The translations under genes and the position numbers were made by a program. Shown here in pieces: positions 7,973-16,807 of a stretch of 64,000 bases of DNA. This DNA comes from Kocuria rosea. GTDB taxonomy: Bacteria; Actinomycetota; Actinomycetes; Actinomycetales; Micrococcaceae. The notes below the pieces were generated by a model. The model was given only the letters and a program-made list of their open reading frames with translations, searched no databases and was not told the DNA's origin. Each line of letters opens with the position of its first letter. Position 1 is the first letter of the stretch. Where the stretch lies: contig NZ_CP035103.1 of the NCBI RefSeq assembly GCF_006094695.1, positions 744,001 to 808,000 of the forward strand, read 5' to 3'.

Positions 7973-9190
7973 TCAGCGGTAGAGCCGCTCCGTGGCCAGG
8001 CGCGCTCCCTCGACGAGGGACTCGAGCTTGGCCCAGGCGATCTGCGGGTGCAGGCGCCCGCCCAGACCGCAGTCGGTCGACGCGACGACGTTCTCGCGGC
8101 CCACGACCGAGGCGAACTGCTCGATCCGGTCGGCCACCAGCTCCGGGTGCTCCACCACGTTCGTCGAGTGGGAGACCACGCCCGGGATGATCACGCGGCC
8201 CTCGGGCAGCGCGTGGTCCTTCCAGACCTTCCACTCGTGGGCGTGCCGGGCGGAGGCGCCCTCGAAGGTGTAGCCGCCGGCGTTGATGGTCAGCATCAGG
8301 TCCACGAGGTGCTTCAGCTCGAGGTCCGTGGTGTGCGGGCCGTGCCAGGAGCCCCAGCACAGGTGGAAGCGGACCTGCTCCTCGGGGATCCCCCGCAGCG
8401 CGTGGTTGAGCGCCTCGACGCGCAGCCGCGTGAACGCCAGGTAGTCCTCGACCGTGGGCTCGGGGTTGATCTGGTCCCAGGACTCCGCGATGGACGGGTC
8501 GTCGATCTGCACGGTCAGCCCGGCGTCCGTGATCGCCAGGTACTCCTCGCGCATCGCGTCGGCGCACGCGTAGACGAGCTCCTCGTCGGTCCTGTAGTAC
8601 TCGTTCGTCACGCGCGCGGCGGAGCCGGGGGAGAGGGCGGCCACGAACCCGGTCTGCGCCCCGGTGGCCGCCATGGCCGCCCGGAGGTTGCGGACGTCCG
8701 AGGCCACGGCCTCCTGTCCCGTGTAGGTCAGCGGCCCGGTGATCTTGGGCTGCGTGGTCGAGGAGCGCCCGGTGAGGATGCCCGACGCCGGGTCCTCGTA
8801 CGCCTCCCGGAAGCGCTCGCGGTCCCGGCGGTCCGGGAAGCTCGTGAGCACGATGTGGCCGGGCGAGGAGCGCCTCTTCTCCGTGGACGCCCACCGGTCC
8901 TCGTCGGTCGGGGTGAGCCCGCCGAGGCGGGAGAAGGAGTAGTTCCACCACGCGCCGTAGTCGACCGCGCTGGACATCGTGTGCCCGTACTCGCCGTCGT
9001 TGACCACGTCCACGCCGATCTCGCGCTGCCGGCGCACCACGTCCTCGACGCCCACGGCGAGCTCGTCGGTGAGCTGCTCGAACGTGATGGCGCCCTCGGC
9101 GTGCCGCTGGTTGGCCTCGAGCAGCCGCGGGGTCCGCGGCAGGGAGCCCACGTGGGTGGTCTGCACGTGGTCGGTGTTCTGCATGGTCAT
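7973..9190 (-). CDS. Core-type cobalamin-independent methionine synthase, second copy (YxjG/YxjH-like)
   Basis: Protein of 405 residues matching only the catalytic C-terminal half of MetE, the length of Bacillus YxjG/YxjH. It should transfer a methyl group to homocysteine in the cytoplasm. The zinc-site residues of MetE are present: His and Cys in RFHLCWGSWHGPHTT and Cys in VASTDCGLGG. The N-terminal HVGSLPRTPRLLEAN and the QIDDPSIAESWD stretch are family hallmarks. It lacks the N-terminal half of full MetE that helps hold polyglutamylated folate, so the methyl donor is uncertain. It is the second gene of a two-gene operon; AGGAGGACACGC precedes its ATG, 40 bp after the first copy. The SAM-I riboswitch at 10450 should control both. 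Confidence 0.85.
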   Translation of the reverse strand: MTMQNTDHVQTTHVGSLPRTPRLLEANQRHAEGAITFEQLTDELAVGVEDVVRRQREIGVDVVNDGEYGHTMSSAVDYGAWWNYSFSRLGGLTPTDEDRWASTEKRRSSPGHIVLTSFPDRRDRERFREAYEDPASGILTGRSSTTQPKITGPLTYTGQEAVASDVRNLRAAMAATGAQTGFVAALSPGSAARVTNEYYRTDEELVYACADAMREEYLAITDAGLTVQIDDPSIAESWDQINPEPTVEDYLAFTRLRVEALNHALRGIPEEQVRFHLCWGSWHGPHTTDLELKHLVDLMLTINAGGYTFEGASARHAHEWKVWKDHALPEGRVIIPGVVSHSTNVVEHPELVADRIEQFASVVGRENVVASTDCGLGGRLHPQIAWAKLESLVEGARLATERLYR

Positions 9191-9230
9191 GCGTGTCCTC
9201 CTGAGGGTCTGCGGGAAGGTCGGGGGCCGG

Positions 9231-10433
9231 TCAGGACCAGAGCCGGCGGGAGGCGAGCTCGGCCCCGCGGGCGAGGGTCTCGAGCTTCGCCGCGGCGATC
9301 TGCGGATGGATCCGCCCGCCCAGGCCGCAGTCGGTCGAGGCGATCACGTTCTCGCGGCCCACCTGGCGGGCGAAGCGCTCGATCCGGTCGGCCACCAGCT
9401 CCGGGTGCTCCACCACGTTGGTGGCGTGGGAGACGATCCCCGGGATGATGATCTTGCCCTCGGGCAGCTCGTGGTCCTGCCAGACCTTCCACTCGTGCTC
9501 GTGCCGGGCGTTGGCGGCCTCGAAGCTGTAGCCGCCGGCCCTGATGGAGAGCATGAGCTCCACCAGGTGCTCGAACCCGAGGTCCGTGGTGTGCGGGCCG
9601 TGCCAGGAGCCCCAGCACAGGTGGAAGCGGACCTGCTCCTCCGGGATGCCCTCGAGGGCGTAGTTGAGGGCCTCGACCCGCTTGCGGGTGAACGCGAGGT
9701 AGTCCTCCACGCCGGGCTCGGGATTGACCTGGTCCCAGTTCTCCGCGATGGACGGGTCGTCGATCTGCACGATCAGCCCGGCGTCGGTGATCGCCCGGTA
9801 CTCCTCGCGCATCACCTCGGCGCAGGCGGTCAGCACCTCGTCCTCGTCCGCGTAGTGGGTGTTCTCCAGCCGCGCGCACGAGCCCGGGGACAGCGCGGCG
9901 AGGTAGCCCTCGCTCGCGCCCGTGGCCTGCAGCCCGGCCTTGAGGTTGCGGATGTCCGCCTCCAGCGCCGCGTGGCCCGTGTACTCCAGCTTCCCGGTGA
10001 TCTTCGGGAACGGCGCCTGCTTGCCCGTGGTGATGCCCGAGGAGGGGTCCGTGTACGCCTCGTGGAAGAGCCGGCGGTCCCGGCGGTCCCCGAAGCTCGT
10101 CAGGACCACCCTGCCGGGCGAGGAGCGCTGCGGCTCCTGCTCCCACAGGTCCACGTCGCCGGGGGTGAGGCCCGAGATCCGGGCGAAGACGTAGTGCCAC
10201 CACGCGCCGTAGTCGACCTCCGCGGCCATGACGTGGCCGTACTCGCCGTCGTTGACCACGTCGATCCCGAGCTCGCGCTGTCGGCGGACCACGTCGACCA
10301 CCGAGTCCTGCAGGAGCCGGTCGTACTCCGCCTCCGGGACGGCCCCCTTCGCCCGGTTGGCCTCGAGCAGCGCCGGGGTGCGCGGGAGGGACCCGGCGTG
10401 GGTCGTGCGGATGCGGTCGGCGCTTCGCAGCAT
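9231..10433 (-). CDS. Core-type cobalamin-independent methionine synthase, first copy (YxjG/YxjH-like)
   Basis: Protein of 400 residues, a close tandem paralogue of the next gene (7973-9190). Most of the middle and C-terminal parts are near identical, including RFHLCWGSWHGPHTTDL and ASTDCGLGGRIHPQI with the zinc-binding His/Cys/Cys. Predicted role: methyl transfer to homocysteine to make methionine, with an unproven methyl donor. The start ATG at 10433 (MLRSADRIRTTHAG) is preceded by AAAGGA, which directly follows the 3' strand of riboswitch helix P1, so SAM binding could block translation. In Bacillus subtilis yxjG and yxjH are likewise tandem paralogues under S-box control, which supports this reading. 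Confidence 0.87.
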   Translation of the reverse strand: MLRSADRIRTTHAGSLPRTPALLEANRAKGAVPEAEYDRLLQDSVVDVVRRQRELGIDVVNDGEYGHVMAAEVDYGAWWHYVFARISGLTPGDVDLWEQEPQRSSPGRVVLTSFGDRRDRRLFHEAYTDPSSGITTGKQAPFPKITGKLEYTGHAALEADIRNLKAGLQATGASEGYLAALSPGSCARLENTHYADEDEVLTACAEVMREEYRAITDAGLIVQIDDPSIAENWDQVNPEPGVEDYLAFTRKRVEALNYALEGIPEEQVRFHLCWGSWHGPHTTDLGFEHLVELMLSIRAGGYSFEAANARHEHEWKVWQDHELPEGKIIIPGIVSHATNVVEHPELVADRIERFARQVGRENVIASTDCGLGGRIHPQIAAAKLETLARGAELASRRLWS

Positions 10434-10449
10434 GGGTCGTGCGTCCTTT

Positions 10450-10547
10450 CCATCGGTCCTGGCGGTAGCACCGGAGGCGGGACGGGGATGCCGTCGCCCG
10501 GGTTGCTGCGGCGTCGTCGAGCCAGATCTCTCGGCCGCTCTGGATGG
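10450..10547 (-). ncRNA. SAM-I (S-box) riboswitch upstream of core-metE pair
   Basis: Read on the minus strand, the 5' part has GAGAGATCTGG, then GACGACGCCGCAGCAACC, a variable hairpin, GGTGCTACCGCCAGG, and ends in GATGG, which pairs with the initial CCATC as P1. CCAGG pairs with the upstream CTGG region (P2). The same skeleton occurs at 30202 and 40085 with compensating changes. P1 touches the ribosome site of the first metE-like gene, suggesting control of translation. High SAM should switch the genes off. Confidence 0.88.
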
Positions 10548-10672
10548 TGACCCTGTCATCCAAGCGCACCCGTGCGCGCTGCGCCATTCGGCGCCCGGAT
10601 GACGGACATGACGCCGTGTGACGCGACCCGGCGCGCACTCCCGGGAGGAGCTGTCCTTCGCGAACATGGCCT

Positions 10673-10697
10673 GGATCACATACCGTGGCGGTGATCC
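10673..10697 (+). promoter_or_regulatory. Promoter with inverted repeat upstream of 3-hydroxybutyrate dehydrogenase
   Basis: TACCGT (10681-10686) looks like a -10 box with TTCGCG about 18 bases upstream. GGATCAC and GTGATCC (10673-10679 and 10691-10697) form a 7-bp inverted repeat around the -10, a likely operator, perhaps for the neighbouring IclR protein (inference). Confidence 0.4.
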
Positions 10698-10742
10698 GTG
10701 CCCCTCACCCCGCGGGCACGACGGACCAGAGGAAGGACCCCC

Positions 10743-11507
10743 ATGTCCCAGACGCCCCAGCAGCAGGACCTCGAGGGCCGCACGGCGCTCGTCACCGGTG
10801 GCGCGAGCGGCATCGGTCTGGCCGCCGCCCGGGCCCTCGCCGGCTCCGGCGCGCACGTGGTCGTGGCCGACGTCGACGAGGCCGGGGCGCAGCGCGTCGC
10901 GGACGAGCTCGGCGGCCGCGCGTGGGCCGTCGACCTGCTCGACACCGCGGCGCTCGCCGAGCTGAGCCTCGAGGTCGACGTGCTGGTCAACAACGCCGGC
11001 ATCCAGAAGGTCGCCCCCCTCCAGGAGTTCGACCCCGCGGACTTCCACCGGATCCTGGTGCTGATGCTGGAGTCCCCGTTCCTGCTGGTGCGCGCCGCGC
11101 TGCCGCACATGTACGAGCGGGGCTGGGGGCGCGTCATCAACGTCTCCTCCGTGCACGGGCTGCGGGCGTCCCCCTACAAGAGTGCCTACGTCTCGGCGAA
11201 GCACGGCCTGGAGGGGCTGTCCAAGACCGTCGCGGTGGAGGGCGCGGCCCACGGGGTGACGAGCAACTGCATCAACCCCGGCTACGTGCGCACCCCGCTC
11301 GTCGAGAAGCAGATCGCCGACCAGGCGAGGGTGCACGGGATCCCCGAGTCCGAGGTGGTGGAGCGGATCATGCTCGGCGAGACGCCGATCAAGAAGCTCG
11401 TGGACCCGGAGGACGTCGGCAGCCTGGTCGCGTGGCTGGCCGGACCGCACGCGTCCATGGTCACCGGGGCCTCCTACACGATGGACGGCGGCTGGACGGC
11501 GCGCTGA
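10743..11507 (+). CDS. 3-hydroxybutyrate dehydrogenase (short-chain dehydrogenase)
   Basis: NAD-dependent SDR of 254 residues that interconverts 3-hydroxybutyrate and acetoacetate. Seen: the nucleotide-binding TGGASGIG near the N-terminus, VNNAG in the middle, catalytic Ser in VINVSSVHGL and the YVSAK Tyr/Lys pair. SPYKSAYVSAKHGLEGLSK and the TNPGYVRTPLVEKQI-like stretch (here SNCINPGYVRTPLVEKQI) are typical of bacterial 3-hydroxybutyrate dehydrogenases. The start at 10743 has AGGAAGG before it; an upstream in-frame start at 10698 lacks one. The scoAB-thiolase operon 1 kb downstream uses its product acetoacetate, which supports the call. The gene is convergent with the IclR gene, with a 16-bp gap. 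Confidence 0.85.
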   Translation: MSQTPQQQDLEGRTALVTGGASGIGLAAARALAGSGAHVVVADVDEAGAQRVADELGGRAWAVDLLDTAALAELSLEVDVLVNNAGIQKVAPLQEFDPADFHRILVLMLESPFLLVRAALPHMYERGWGRVINVSSVHGLRASPYKSAYVSAKHGLEGLSKTVAVEGAAHGVTSNCINPGYVRTPLVEKQIADQARVHGIPESEVVERIMLGETPIKKLVDPEDVGSLVAWLAGPHASMVTGASYTMDGGWTAR

Positions 11508-11523
11508 GCCCGCCTCGGGCCGC

Positions 11524-12303
11524 TCAGCGGTGACCCAGCTCCCGGGAGAGCCGGTGGGCCTCCGTGAGCAGGGCCCGGCCCAGGAGCTGCCGGCGCTCGC
11601 CGCTGAACCGGGGCTCGATGCCCGTGAGGCTCAGCGCGTAGACCGGCGCGCCCGTCGCGTCGAAGACCGCGGCGGCCATGCCCCAGCTGCCCTCGACGAT
11701 CAGCCCCGGGTTCACGGCGAAGCCCTCCCGCCGGACGTCCGCGAGCAGCTCCCGGATCCGCTCGGGCGTGTGCAGCGGGCCCCACTCGGCGCGGGCCCCG
11801 GCCGTGGCCGCGAGGACCCGGTCCACCTCCGCGTCCGGGAGGTGGGCCAGGACCGCCAGCCCCGCCGAGGCCACGCCGAGCGGCAGCCGCAGCCCCTCGT
11901 AGAGGACGTGGGAGCGGATGGGGAAGGCGCCCTCCACGCGCGCCAGGCAGACGGTCTCCAGCCCGCGGCGGACCGAGAGGAACGCACTCTCGCCGGTGGC
12001 CTCCGCGAGCCGGCGCAGCGAGGGCCCGGCCAGCTCCCGGATCGGATAGCGGTGGGCCGCCACCGCGCCCAGCACGTACAGCTCGGGGCCCAGCTGCCAG
12101 GCTCCGGTCCCGGCGTCGCGGTCCACGAGGCCCTCCTCGGCCAGCCCCGTGAGCAGCCGGTGCACGGTGGGGCGGGTCAGCCCGGTCTCGGCGGCGAGCT
12201 CCGCCACCGTGCTGCCCCGTTCCCGCCCCGCGACGGCCCGCAGCAGCTGCCCCACCCGGTGGACCACCTGGGTCCCCTGGCCCGTCGTCCGCTCCTGTCC
12301 CAT
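11524..12303 (-). CDS. IclR-family transcriptional regulator
   Basis: Protein of 259 residues with an N-terminal winged helix-turn-helix (about residues 12-70, GSTVAELAAETGLTRPTVHR) and the IclR effector domain (about 85-255; LEGAFPIRSHVLYEGLRLPL-like text is present in pieces). It probably senses a small organic acid and controls the divergent ketone-body operon scoA-scoB-thiolase, and perhaps the dehydrogenase gene next to it; this is inference from position. Its own mRNA is probably leaderless: TATAGT, six bases (GGAGTC), then ATG. Confidence 0.88.
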   Translation of the reverse strand: MGQERTTGQGTQVVHRVGQLLRAVAGRERGSTVAELAAETGLTRPTVHRLLTGLAEEGLVDRDAGTGAWQLGPELYVLGAVAAHRYPIRELAGPSLRRLAEATGESAFLSVRRGLETVCLARVEGAFPIRSHVLYEGLRLPLGVASAGLAVLAHLPDAEVDRVLAATAGARAEWGPLHTPERIRELLADVRREGFAVNPGLIVEGSWGMAAAVFDATGAPVYALSLTGIEPRFSGERRQLLGRALLTEAHRLSRELGHR

Positions 12304-12377
12304 GACTCCACTATATGGACAGTCAGGGGACGAATGGCCGGATGCTGAGGAGAAGCGCCGTCGTGCCGCCGGATCTG

Positions 12378-12406
12378 TTGACCGGCATGTGGAGGCTCCC
12401 TAGATT
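12378..12406 (+). promoter_or_regulatory. Sigma70-type promoter of the scoA operon
   Basis: TTGACC, exactly 17 bases, then TAGATT, about 40 bases upstream of the GTG of scoA. It lies in the divergent region shared with the IclR gene, where that regulator is likely to bind. Confidence 0.65.
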
Positions 12407-12445
12407 GAGTGCTGGGTCACAGTCCGACGAGAGGAAGGGACAAGG

Positions 12446-13183
12446 GTGTCCAAGGTCAGAGACAACGCCGCCGAGCTGCTGGCGGAGAGCCTGCGGGACG
12501 GCATGACGCTCGCCGTGGGCGGGTTCGGGCTGAGCGGGATCCCCCGGGATCTCATCGACGCGGTGCGGGACTCCGGGGTCACGGACCTCACGGTGGTCTC
12601 CAACAACATGGGCGTGGACGGCAAGGGCCTCGGGGTCCTGCTCGAGAACCGCCAGGTGAAGAAGGTCCTCGCCTCCTACGTGGGCGAGAACAAGCTGTTC
12701 GCCCAGCAGTACCTGGACGGCGAGCTCGAGGTCGAGTTCAACCCCCAGGGCACCCTCGCCGAGCGGCTCCGAGCCGGCGGCGCGGGCATCCCCGCCTTCT
12801 ACACGAAGACCGGGGTCGGCACCCTCGTGGCCGAGGGCAAGCCGCACGCCGAGTTCGACGGCGAGACCTACGTGCAGGAGCGCGGCATCGTCGCCGACAT
12901 CGCCCTGGTCCACGCCCACACCGGGGACGCCGACGGCAACCTCGTCTACCGCTACACCGCGCGCAACTTCAACCCGATCGTCGCGACCGCCGGGAAGGTC
13001 ACCTTCGCCGAGGTCGAGCACGTCGTGGCGGTCGGCGAGATCCACCCCGACCACATCGTGACCCCGGGCGTCTACGTCCAGCACGTCGCGCAGTACAGCG
13101 GCGCGCCCAAGGACATCGAGCAGCGCACCGTCCGCCCCCGCCCCGCCGGGCGGGCCGCCCAGCAGAACGGAGACCAGGCATGA
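12446..13183 (+). CDS. scoA: 3-oxoacid CoA-transferase subunit A
   Basis: Protein of 245 residues, the alpha subunit of succinyl-CoA:acetoacetate CoA-transferase (or a close type I CoA-transferase), which activates acetoacetate to acetoacetyl-CoA. Seen: the N-terminal glycine-rich loop [32 protein letters not shown], and the [18 protein letters not shown] stretch typical of this subunit. It starts with GTG preceded by GAGGAAGGGACAAGG. The stop overlaps the ATG of subunit B (ATGA), so the two subunits are translationally coupled. First gene of a three-gene operon. Confidence 0.92.
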   Translation: MSKVRDNAAELLAESLRDGMTLAVGGFGLSGIPRDLIDAVRDSGVTDLTVVSNNMGVDGKGLGVLLENRQVKKVLASYVGENKLFAQQYLDGELEVEFNPQGTLAERLRAGGAGIPAFYTKTGVGTLVAEGKPHAEFDGETYVQERGIVADIALVHAHTGDADGNLVYRYTARNFNPIVATAGKVTFAEVEHVVAVGEIHPDHIVTPGVYVQHVAQYSGAPKDIEQRTVRPRPAGRAAQQNGDQA

Positions 13184-13881
13184 GCTGGACCCGCGACGAG
13201 ATGGCGGCGATCGCCGCCGTCGAGCTCTCCGACGGCGACTACGTCAACCTCGGCATCGGCATCCCCACCCTCGTGGCCAACAACCTGCCCGAGGGCGTCG
13301 ACGTGGTGCTGCAGTCCGAGAACGGCGTGCTCGGCATGGGCCCGTTCCCCTACGAGGGCGACGAGGACCCGGACCTCATCAACGCCGGCAAGCAGACCAT
13401 CACACTGCTGCCCGGGGCCTCCATCTTCGACTCCGCCACGTCCTTCGGGATGATCCGCGGCGGCCACGTCAAGATCGCGATCCTCGGCGCCATGCAGGTC
13501 TCCGGCACCGGTGACCTCGCCAACTGGATGATCCCCGGCAAGATGGTCAAGGGGATGGGCGGCGCCATGGACCTGGTGGCCGGCACCCCGCGCGTCGTCG
13601 TGCTGACCGAGCACGTCACCAAGGACGGCTCCGCCAAGATCAAGACCGAGTGCGATCTCCCGCTCACCGGGGTGCGCGTGGTCGACCGCATCGTCACGGA
13701 CCTGTGCGTGTTCGACGTCGAGGACGGCGAGCTCGTGCTGCGCAGCCTCGCCCCCGGGGTCACCGAGGACGAGATCCGCGAGAAGACCGAGGCGTCCTTC
13801 CGCACGGACCTGCAGGACGTCACCCCCGACACCGTCCCCACCGAGACCGCCGCCGCCGGCGGCGCTGAGGAGAACCGATGA
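13180..13881 (+). CDS. scoB: 3-oxoacid CoA-transferase subunit B
   Basis: Protein of 233 residues, the beta subunit carrying the catalytic glutamate of the SENG motif (QSENGVLG, Glu47), which forms the glutamyl-CoA thioester. Also seen are [17 protein letters not shown] near the start and [15 protein letters not shown] in the second half, both hallmarks. It acts with subunit A on acetoacetate. It overlaps scoA and the thiolase gene by four bases at each end, so all three are read as one coupled unit. Confidence 0.93.
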   Translation: MSWTRDEMAAIAAVELSDGDYVNLGIGIPTLVANNLPEGVDVVLQSENGVLGMGPFPYEGDEDPDLINAGKQTITLLPGASIFDSATSFGMIRGGHVKIAILGAMQVSGTGDLANWMIPGKMVKGMGGAMDLVAGTPRVVVLTEHVTKDGSAKIKTECDLPLTGVRVVDRIVTDLCVFDVEDGELVLRSLAPGVTEDEIREKTEASFRTDLQDVTPDTVPTETAAAGGAEENR

Positions 13882-15068
13882 GCACCGCCACCGACGTCGT
13901 CGTCCTGTCCGGCGCCCGCACGCCCCAGGGCAAGATCCTGGGCCACCTGGCGTCCTTCACCGCGGCCGAGCTGGGCGCCCACGCCATCCGGGCCGCGCTC
14001 GAGCGCGGCGGGATCGCCCCCGAGCAGGTGGACTACGTGCTCATGGGCCACGTCCTGCAGGCCGGCGCCGGGCAGAACCCGGCCCGCCAGGCGGCCGTCA
14101 CCGCGGGCATCCCGCTGAGCGTGCCCGCCGAGACCGTCAACAAGGTCTGCCTCTCCGGGCTCGTGGCCATCACCAACGCCGCCCGGATGATCCGCGCGGG
14201 CGAGGCCGAGATCGTCGTGGCCGGCGGCCAGGAGTCCATGACCAACGCCCCGCACCTCGCGATGGGCGTGCGGCAGGGCAAGAGCTACGGCGACCTCAAG
14301 CTCGAGGACGCGGTGGCCAAGGACGGGCTCGTCGACGTCGCCGCGTGCGTGTCCATGGGCTCGCTCACCGAGTCCGGCAACAGCGATCGCTCGATCTCCC
14401 GCGAGGAGCAGGACCAGGTCGCTGCCCTGAGCCACCAGCGCGCGGCCCGCGCCGCGGAGGAGGGCGTCTTCCGCGACGAGATCGCCCCCGTGTCCGTCCC
14501 GCAGCGCAAGGGCGACCCGCTCGTCGTCGACACCGACCAGGGCGTGCGCCCCGACTCCAGCGCGGAGTCCATGGCGAGGCTGCGCCCCGCGTTCGCGAAG
14601 GACGGCACGATCACCGCCGGCAACTCCTCGCCGCTCTCGGACGGCGCGGCCGCCGTGGTCCTGACCAGCCGGGAGTACGCCGAGCGCCACGGCCTCGAGT
14701 ACCTGGCCGTGGTCGGTGCCCCGGGCCAGGTGGCCGGCCCCGACACCTCGCTGCACTCCCAGCCGTCCCGGGCGATCGAGGCCGCGCTCGAGCGGGCCGG
14801 CTGGTCCGTGCAGGACCTGGACTTCATCGAGATCAACGAGGCGTTCGCGTCCGTGCTGATCCAGTCCCTGCGCGACCTCGACTACTCGGTGGAGAAGGCC
14901 AACATCCACGGCGGCGCTGTGGCCGTCGGGCACCCGATCGGCGCCTCCGGGGCCCGGTTGGCGCTGCACGCGGCGTTCGAGCTCTCTCGCCGGGGCTCCG
15001 GCCGGGCCGCGGTCTCGCTGTGCGGCGGCGGCGGCCAGGGCGAGGCGCTGCTGCTCTACCGCGACTGA
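13878..15068 (+). CDS. atoB: Acetyl-CoA acetyltransferase (thiolase)
   Basis: Protein of 396 residues, the usual thiolase length. Acyl-accepting Cys91 lies in VNKVCLSGL, the histidine in [10 protein letters not shown] (His352) and the second catalytic Cys382 in [16 protein letters not shown] is also present. It cleaves acetoacetyl-CoA with CoA to two acetyl-CoA, completing acetoacetate breakdown begun by the upstream CoA-transferase. It may also act biosynthetically. Its ATG overlaps the scoB stop. A long perfect hairpin follows 16 bases after the stop. Confidence 0.93.
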   Translation: MSTATDVVVLSGARTPQGKILGHLASFTAAELGAHAIRAALERGGIAPEQVDYVLMGHVLQAGAGQNPARQAAVTAGIPLSVPAETVNKVCLSGLVAITNAARMIRAGEAEIVVAGGQESMTNAPHLAMGVRQGKSYGDLKLEDAVAKDGLVDVAACVSMGSLTESGNSDRSISREEQDQVAALSHQRAARAAEEGVFRDEIAPVSVPQRKGDPLVVDTDQGVRPDSSAESMARLRPAFAKDGTITAGNSSPLSDGAAAVVLTSREYAERHGLEYLAVVGAPGQVAGPDTSLHSQPSRAIEAALERAGWSVQDLDFIEINEAFASVLIQSLRDLDYSVEKANIHGGAVAVGHPIGASGARLALHAAFELSRRGSGRAAVSLCGGGGQGEALLLYRD

Positions 15069-15084
15069 CCCCCGCCCCCTCCGC

Positions 15085-15144
15085 TGACCCGCGGGGGCCC
15101 GGGTGACCACGGTTTTTCGTGGTCACCCGGGCCCCCGCGGGTCA
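15085..15144. repeat. Perfect 27-bp-stem hairpin element, copy 1
   Basis: Left arm 15085-15111, loop GTTTTT, right arm 15118-15144; the arms are exact reverse complements. A second copy in opposite loop orientation lies at 16078-16137, with one base changed in the arm. The last three bases supply the stop codon of the AbiEi-like gene. It may double as a two-way terminator between the thiolase gene and that gene, but the T-run is in the loop, not after the stem. Confidence 0.85.
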
Positions 15145-15939
15145 TTCGATGATCCTGCGGTCACGCGCGGCGAGCTCCCGGCGCACGAGAGCCACCAGGT
15201 CGTCCGGCCGGTGCACCACGGTGGCCCAGTCCGTCCGCAGGATCCGCCACCCGAAGTCCCCGCGATACAGGCCGCGCGGCGTCCGGATGCGCACCTGCAG
15301 CTCCGGCCGGGGCAGTCGCGCGCGAAGCAGCACCAGCCGGGTCAGCGTCTCGCCGGGCGACTCGGAGCGACCGTCGGCGAGGTCGAGCACCCGCCGGGCC
15401 CGGCGGCACCCCGGCGCGCCGGCGCGGCGCTCGAGCAGGGCGAGGAGTTCCGCGCGCTCGGTGCCCCGGCGGAGGGCGTGGTCGGCGGTCACCACCGCCT
15501 CGCGGAGGGGCAGGGTGGACGCGCAGTCCAGCACGGTGCGGGGCACGGACGTGGCCAGCAGCCCGCCCACTCGGACGACGTGCTCCGGCGGCAGCTCGGC
15601 CCAGTGGTGGACGCAGGTCCGGTTGTTCCGGGAACCGCGGCCGGGCGGAGAGACGACGTGCGGTGCCGCCGGTCGGTGCAGCAGGTCCAGGCCGTGGAGC
15701 AGGGCCGCCGAGGAGTGCCCGAACACCGGGGCACTGGCGGCGCGCAGGGCCAGGGCGGCGTGCATCTGCCGCAGCCGTCCCTCCGCTCCCAGGTCCCGCC
15801 ACCAGGACGGTGTCGCGTACACCCCCTGCCTGATCCGGAGGAGGTCGCCCCGGCGGACGGCCCGGGTGACGGTGGACGGCGAGAGGCCGAGGTCCTGCAG
15901 CGCTTCAAGGGTCAGGAGCCGGCCGGGCAGCGTGGTCAT
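15142..15939 (-). CDS. AbiEi-type antitoxin-domain / DUF559-like protein
   Basis: Protein of 265 residues of a type common and multi-copy in actinobacteria. Residues 1-55 form a winged-helix like the AbiEi antitoxin N-terminal domain (LGLSPSTVTRAVRRGDLLRI, then GVYATPSWW). A middle region contains FGHSSAALLHGLDLL, and the last 85 residues (ESPGETLTRLVLLRARLPRP, then ELQVRI and a GDFGW strand) resemble the restriction-endonuclease-like DUF559 fold. No partner toxin gene (AbiEii nucleotidyltransferase) is adjacent, so it is probably a solitary member rather than a working toxin-antitoxin pair. Function not established. The gene is bracketed by two matching hairpins and its TGA lies inside one of them. 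Start 15939 by family length; there is no strong ribosome site. Confidence 0.7.
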   Translation of the reverse strand: MTTLPGRLLTLEALQDLGLSPSTVTRAVRRGDLLRIRQGVYATPSWWRDLGAEGRLRQMHAALALRAASAPVFGHSSAALLHGLDLLHRPAAPHVVSPPGRGSRNNRTCVHHWAELPPEHVVRVGGLLATSVPRTVLDCASTLPLREAVVTADHALRRGTERAELLALLERRAGAPGCRRARRVLDLADGRSESPGETLTRLVLLRARLPRPELQVRIRTPRGLYRGDFGWRILRTDWATVVHRPDDLVALVRRELAARDRRIIE

Positions 15940-16077
15940 GGGGTCAGGCTCACCGCGGCGGGGCCCGCCCGTCCGAGGTCCGGCCCGGCACGGGGACGGT
16001 GCCCGGGAGGGGGATGCGTGAGCGCCCGGCGTGCAGTGCGGACGGAGCTCGACGCGCCTGACCCCGGAATGACCCGA

Positions 16078-16137
16078 TGACCCGCCGGGGCCCGGGTGAC
16101 CACGAAAAATCGTGGTCACCCGGGCCCCAGCGGGTCA
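16078..16137. repeat. 27-bp-stem hairpin element, copy 2 (inverted relative to copy 1)
   Basis: Left arm 16078-16104, loop AAAAAT, right arm 16111-16137, 26 of 27 pairs. Arm sequence differs from copy 1 (15085-15144) at one position. The A-rich loop shows it is in the opposite orientation, so the two copies are inverted repeats around the AbiEi-like gene. Confidence 0.85.
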
Positions 16138-16185
16138 TCCGGCGAGGGGGTGATCTGCGGTCCCGGCGGTGCTCCGCCCGCGGGG

Positions 16186-16785
16186 CTACTTGCGGGCGCG
16201 GGCGCCGATCCGCTCGCGCTGCTCCATGAGCTTCTCCAGCAGCGTCACGAGCGTGTGCTGCTCCTCCTCGGTGAGGGCCTCGGCCCACTGGCTCTCCCGG
16301 TCGTTCTGGGCCCGGAACGCCGTGCGGATCTTCTCCTGCCCGGCCTCGGTGAGGTGCAGGGTCACGGACCGGCCGTCGGCGGCAGAGGCCTCGCGCCGGA
16401 GCAGGTCCTTGCCGACCAGCGTGCCCGTCAGGTTGGAGACCGCCGCGCGGCTCATCCCCGTGAGGCGGGCGGCCTCGTGGGGGTTGAGGGGACCGGCCAC
16501 CCAGAGGGCCAGGAGCAGCCGGAAGCTCGACCAGGTTCCGCCGGCGGGGCGGTGGATCGACGACTCGAAGTCGTAGACCGCGGTGGACGAGGACCGGTTG
16601 AGCGAGAGGAACACCCGGTTGGCCGCGAGGTCGGCGTCGGGGAACTCCTCGGAGATCCGGCGCTGGGCGGCCTGGACGAAGGACCAGTAGTCGGGCAGCG
16701 CGGCGGCGGAGGGCGTCGCGGTGGACGCCTCGGTGGACGCCCGGGTGGGCGTCGCTGGGGGCTCGGTGCGGTCGGCGAGGGGCAT
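16186..16785 (-). CDS. MarR-family transcriptional regulator
   Basis: Protein of 199 residues. The central winged helix-turn-helix (about residues 100-170) includes ARLTGMSRAAVSNLTGTLVG and the wing AADGRSVTLHLTEAGQEKI, both diagnostic. The first 30 residues are a Thr/Ala/Pro-rich extension. It is divergent from homogentisate dioxygenase across a 97-bp region, so it probably represses the homogentisate operon and responds to homogentisate or another aromatic acid (inference from position). The start at 16785 (MPLADRTEPP) is the one nearest the promoter; longer frames run through the control region. Confidence 0.85.
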   Translation of the reverse strand: MPLADRTEPPATPTRASTEASTATPSAAALPDYWSFVQAAQRRISEEFPDADLAANRVFLSLNRSSSTAVYDFESSIHRPAGGTWSSFRLLLALWVAGPLNPHEAARLTGMSRAAVSNLTGTLVGKDLLRREASAADGRSVTLHLTEAGQEKIRTAFRAQNDRESQWAEALTEEEQHTLVTLLEKLMEQRERIGARARK

Positions 16786-16807
16786 GGCGTCGATTCTAGG
16801 GGAGGGG

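Noticed and set aside
15142..15939. Complete type IV toxin-antitoxin pair
   Set aside because: Only the AbiEi-like gene is present; no AbiEii nucleotidyltransferase gene lies on either side.
15085..16137. Insertion sequence or transposon defined by the two hairpins
   Set aside because: No transposase is encoded between them and no target-site duplication could be made out, so I report them only as repeats.
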